Assembly: GCA_027295245.1 (NCBI GenBank)
Contig: JAPULF010000485.1
Span: forward strand, 1-5,465
Length of the DNA: 5,465 nucleotides
DNA from: Planctomycetota bacterium
GTDB taxonomy: Bacteria > Planctomycetota > Phycisphaerae > UBA1845 > UTPLA1
Direction: 5' to 3'
Position numbers and translations under genes: made by a program
Shown: positions 5,436 to 5,465 of the stretch, piece after piece
Numbering within the stretch: the stretch's first letter is position 1
Layout of the letters: the number at the start of each line of letters is the position of its first letter
The notes under the pieces: generated by a model
The model's database searches: none
What the model was told of the DNA's origin: nothing
What the model saw: the letters and a program-made list of their open reading frames with translations, nothing else

Positions 5436-5465
5436 AAAGGAAGAGTGTTGTCTTGTCGCCGAATG
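5436..5465 (+). promoter_or_regulatory. Possible ribosome-binding site and start of the next gene
   Basis: AAAGGAAG (5436-5443) resembles a Shine-Dalgarno sequence. TTG 5448 is six bases after its AGGA, and the window ends on an in-frame ATG (5463-5465). A gene could begin at either, but fewer than seven codons are visible, so nothing can be said about its product. The rest of 5372-5435 shows only a weak 5-bp inverted repeat, GACAA (5396-5400) and TTGTC (5408-5412), and no clear dnaK terminator. Confidence 0.2.

Noticed and set aside
1..5465. tRNA, rRNA, CRISPR arrays, insertion sequences, phage or defence genes
   Set aside because: None of the expected signatures (tandem repeats with spacers, terminal inverted repeats with a transposase, cloverleaf arms) appear. 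The content is housekeeping genes.

Overview
This window is a stretch of ordinary bacterial housekeeping DNA, mostly GC-rich, with three complete protein genes, one truncated gene at the left edge and two informative intergenic regions. The organism is a Gram-negative-type bacterium. DnaK carries the full-length nucleotide-binding domain and the [14 protein letters not shown] tail, and its segment [17 protein letters not shown] is one I associate with Planctomycetota DnaKs. I infer a planctomycete-like lineage with moderate to low confidence; no rRNA or other marker confirms it.

Layout. Positions 1-276 (+) hold the C-terminal end of an unidentified protein with two hydrophobic segments. It converges on, and overlaps by 35 bp, the 3' end of folC (242-1708, -), the dihydrofolate/folylpolyglutamate synthase. 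A divergent intergenic region of about 390 bp (1709-2101) is visibly more AT-rich than the genes. It carries a good sigma70-like promoter abutting the folC start, a weaker candidate promoter facing aroB, several inverted repeats, and a possible structured leader RNA in front of aroB. aroB (2102-3214, +) encodes 3-dehydroquinate synthase. A 225-bp spacer (3215-3439) follows, with a cluster of small hairpins and an AT-rich patch. dnaK (3440-5371, +) then encodes the Hsp70 chaperone behind a strong Shine-Dalgarno sequence. The last 94 bp hold no complete gene, but may contain the ribosome-binding site of the next one.

How the genes relate. AroB makes dehydroquinate on the way to chorismate. Chorismate supplies p-aminobenzoate for folate, and FolC performs the late folate steps (dihydropteroate plus glutamate, then polyglutamylation). 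The divergent folC/aroB pair therefore sits at two ends of one metabolic route and shares a regulatory region. DnaK is a general chaperone with no pathway link to them and is probably transcribed separately.

The part most worth a second look is 1740-2101. GGGT/ACCC tetramers are over-represented there and build several inverted repeats, and one segment (1976-1985) can pair with either an upstream or a downstream partner. I see no mobile element, CRISPR array, tRNA or rRNA, and no convincing new multi-gene system.
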